Positions 57,699-64,000 of a stretch of DNA of 64,000 nt are shown here, piece by piece. Positions within the stretch are counted from its first letter, which is position 1. Every line of letters begins with the position of its first letter. A program made the translations under genes and the position numbers. The notes below the pieces were generated by a model. The model did no database searches, was not told where the DNA came from, and saw only the letters and a program-made list of their open reading frames with translations. The DNA is taken from assembly GCA_030248195.1 (NCBI GenBank), contig JASAND010024242.1, forward strand, positions 1 through 64,000, read 5' to 3'. The DNA is from Trissonchulus latispiculum (Eukaryota > Nematoda > Enoplea > Enoplida > Ironidae).

Positions 57699-58715
57699 AA
57701 AGGTGAACGTTGTTTTGGGCATTCCCGTTTTGGACTGATATTTTATTGAACTGCATCCTGAAAGACTGATTGTGCTATAGTTCCTGCAACAAACTTGAAA
57801 GGACTGTATATTATATACTCAATTCTGGAGTTCAACAATAACTTTTAGATCACTTTTTGAAGCTGGAATGTGCTTGGTGCAAGTAGGCAAAGTACGACGT
57901 CTTAATTTAACTATTCGACTTGAACATACGATAACAACAAGAATAAGTTTTTGAGCATGGACTTCTCGAAGTGTGGGAAAGCTAAATAAAAACGATCACT
58001 TCAGGCCACAAAGAAACGTTTTCCCGACATCTATTTCTTCTGAAATTGCTGAACAACAAGCTCAATATTTTGAAAATGCAAACTTTGTTCGATCATAACT
58101 TTGGGCGCTTATTTCTCAAGACACACTCTTCAAAATCACCTCAGCACCAGTTTTCCCAAACATTTGTGCGTACAGGCCGCTTTCTAATTGCTTGCCTCTA
58201 AACCTCTAAATATTAGAACTTAACTCCGTATATGTAGCGAGTTAGAGCAAAATTAGTGATTTTCGACTATGTCACTGACGTCGCCGTGTGACTTCACCAA
58301 TTAAAATTGTGTGCAGGCTGACAGAGTGAAGGCAGACAGGCAAAACTTTAATAATGCAGGCGCCATATATCCGCCGCCTATCGCTGTAAATTGGAGCTTT
58401 CTTGCATTCATAATCGGCAGTTTGCAGCTATCAGAACTTCGCTTAAGTCTCCATTATCACTAAGCGCATTTTCACATTTTTTAACCTAGCGACCTTACTA
58501 TGCCTTAGTATCACGCAATTTTTATAAATGTTTATAAATGTTGACAAAATATGAAGAAAATTTTTTCAATGTTGTCTACTGTTCCTGACTCTATATCTGG
58601 ACTACTCAGAAATCTACTCAATCTTAAACCGTAAGCAATTGTAGAATACATACCTTCAAGAGCCAAGTTATAGGTTTTGGTGAGACCATTCGATGATACA
58701 AATGACTATAGATTT
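57699..58715. repeat. Diverged copy of TTAA family C
   Basis: After TTAA it reads AGGTGAACGTTGTTTTGGGC and follows 37358-38180 in order ('gagttcaacaataa', 'acttctcgaagtgtg', 'agaaacgttttcccga'). The right terminus is lost. Confidence 0.6.
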
Positions 58716-59355
58716 GAATTAATATTTTATCTAATTATGTTCATTAGTTTCATCCCTTTTGCTTCCAAAACGCCAACTTCTTTTAAGTGCTTCTCTGGAT
58801 GCAAACTGGATTCAACATTATCTCCGAGAACCAATAGCTTTTACAGCAGCATTTGAAAATTGCTAGTCTCTCTTTTCCTAGTTTTCAGCAACTTTTTTGG
58901 CCTTTGGAACGAATTTTCAGAGTAAAGGTTACGTAAACAAAAATAGGCATCGGCAGATCTAATCAGTTGTTCATCTTTCAAATCTCGTAACTGCACCTAA
59001 AGTTTTGGAAACTATTAGCGGAAGCCACTGCCGTTTTATTTAGAGAAACTTAATTTTTATTAAAAATTAAAAGGAAAGCTTTCATTCAGGATTTCATTTT
59101 TGGAACGTTTTCCTAAGATTTCTCCGCGTACGGTAGGCACCTACCGCCTGCCGTCGTAGAGAAAAATTCTGCAACACAGCTCATTATTTTTATCATTTAC
59201 TTATCATTTATCATTTTATGATTTTTATCACTTCATTACTCATCATTTAGTGCAATGCAACAACATTCTTTTAATGACAAAATAAGTACAAGTTACATAA
59301 ACACACGAAGAAAACACAGACAATCCTATAAGCTAATAAATACAGTGCTGTCAGT
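58716..59355. other. 3' flank of PSMC5, nothing recognised
   Basis: AT-rich with no frame, inverted repeat or tRNA-like part that I could support. Confidence 0.45.
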
Positions 59356-62799
<3,444 letters not shown>

Positions 62800-62858
62800 T
62801 CACTACAGACTCTCACGTCCTTCTCTCAAAACACTACATGAAACGAAACAAAAACTGA

Positions 62859-63163
62859 GGGTCTATTTCTTTAAAGATTAAAATGGTCGGATTAAACGGA
62901 TTAAAATTAATCTTTAAAGAAACAGAGATTAAGCAGGTCGGATTAAAATTAACTCGTTGAGTTTTTAATCCGAAGTGTGAATAAAGAAACAGGATTAGAT
63001 TAAAATTTTAATCCTAGGTGCATTAAAGAAATAGGATTCAATTTAATCCGTTTAACTCGTTTAACTCGCTGGATTAAATTTTAATCCGTTTAATCCGAGG
63101 TGCTGTTTCTTTAATGCGGATTAATTTTAATCTAATCCGTTTAATCTTTAAAGAAATAGGGCC
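62859..63163. mobile_element. Harbinger-type GGATTAAA MITE, copy 3
   Basis: GGGTCTATTTCTTTAAAG and inverted CTTTAAAGAAATAGGGCC, flanked by TGA and TTA. It is shorter than the other two copies by an internal deletion. Confidence 0.7.
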
Positions 63164-64000
63164 TTAGAGTCACAAGACTAGTCCAAAAGTGATAAACGAA
63201 CTGGAAGTAAGCCAGTTTAAGAAGGAGGCGACTAAATATTTTTGCCCTCGATTTGGTTCATAGCTCCTTTCCTTTGACCCGCTAAGGTTCGAGGAACCTA
63301 CCCGACTCCCCGATTTTGGCGACACCCAACAATGTTCAAAAATTTCTCACAGCTGTTGTGTCCAATGAAAACATCTACGCTTTTGCACAATTAGAGAAGA
63401 CATATTGGACAGCATACACACGGCATTAGCTTTGGTGTAGTCCTAACAGTTGGAGAGCATTGCTAGCTGAAACTTGAAGAACAGTCCAAAATTTGGAAAG
63501 TTTTGGTCTCCCAATCGAATAATTTAATTCGGGTGAGAGCCCGAAGCTACAACTTGGTGTGAACATAGACCCCATACGTCTCCAAACTTTTGCCAAATAT
63601 GAAGGATTTGGCCTTCGCAGGGTGGATTTATGCCACTCAAAACCTAAGAAAAAGTGCAAAAACTTCTAAAAAGCGAATGTCTGAATATTGTTCAATATGC
63701 ACAATATTTACATCTTTCGACAGCTTTCATGATTCCGACCAGCTTTTCTTCTTGGCGCAATCGCATATTTGCTACCAATTACAAGTTATTTTCGAAAAAC
63801 TTATATTTCATCGTTTGAAAGGACCATTGAATTGGGGGGATTCTGCCTTAGTTTACAAGTTGGGAAAACGATTGTGCCGGGTAGATCTCGTTCATTTACA
63901 CACACTTTGTTCCCTACAAACGATGTACGGTTGGTTTTGCTATCGCGACCCTACATCGTACTAAAAGTGACAGCCAAGCGTCTATTTATAACTGAAATAG
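63164..64000. other. Right edge, probably PSMC5 intron
   Basis: No exon of PSMC5 or of another gene could be recognised. A plus-strand frame of 124 codons at 63590-63964 is AT-biased with no splice or family support. Confidence 0.4.

Noticed and set aside
63590..63964. 124-residue plus-strand frame at the right edge
   Set aside because: AT-biased codons, no recognisable domain, overlapped by an equally long antisense frame, and probably within a PSMC5 intron.

Overview
This window is nuclear DNA from a multicellular animal, most likely an invertebrate. The protein-coding exons are short and GC-rich. They join through GT-AG introns with consistent codon phase, sit in AT-rich non-coding DNA, and encode animal families (GFI1/Senseless zinc fingers, doublecortin repeats, GRTP1 TBC, PSMC5). 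I cannot name the species or phylum.

Gene layout, left to right: a minus-strand LTR-retroelement 5' part (1-3269) whose Gag-like reading frame runs off the left edge; an unrecognised minus-strand terminal exon with a poly(A) signal (8180-8671); a complete five-exon minus-strand SET-domain gene (15927-19289) whose product starts with a signal peptide and ends in KEEL; a complete nine-exon minus-strand gene with three doublecortin domains and an RS-rich tail (26595-36887); a plus-strand GFI1/Senseless-like zinc-finger gene (about 46032-48420, with a possible upstream promoter at 41.6 kb); a minus-strand GRTP1-like Rab-GAP (48810-55725, first exon not found) converging on it; and the 3' half of the proteasome ATPase gene PSMC5/Rpt6 (59356-62786, minus; the 5' half lies beyond the right edge). 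I assembled the exon structures by hand from splice sites and phase. They are internally consistent but not supported by transcript data.

Most of the remaining DNA is mobile. I see TTAA-flanked inverted-repeat elements with a shared terminus (three families), PIF/Harbinger-type elements (one with a broken transposase remnant, plus two MITE families with 3-bp duplications), hAT-type elements with TAGTG ends and arrays of very short motifs inside (two with perfect 8-bp duplications), a 1.2-kb foldback flanked by TA, a solo LTR with a 4-bp duplication, several tRNA-derived SINEs, and palindromic MITEs. Nesting is visible: a solo LTR inside a TTAA element, a TTAA element inside a Harbinger element, and a hAT inside a MITE end. 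The genes do not form an evident pathway. Their introns are the main landing sites for these elements.

The observations most worth following are the predicted ER-lumenal SET-domain protein, the paired leader hairpins of the left-edge retroelement, the hAT elements with satellite-like subterminal arrays, and the TTAA superfamily.
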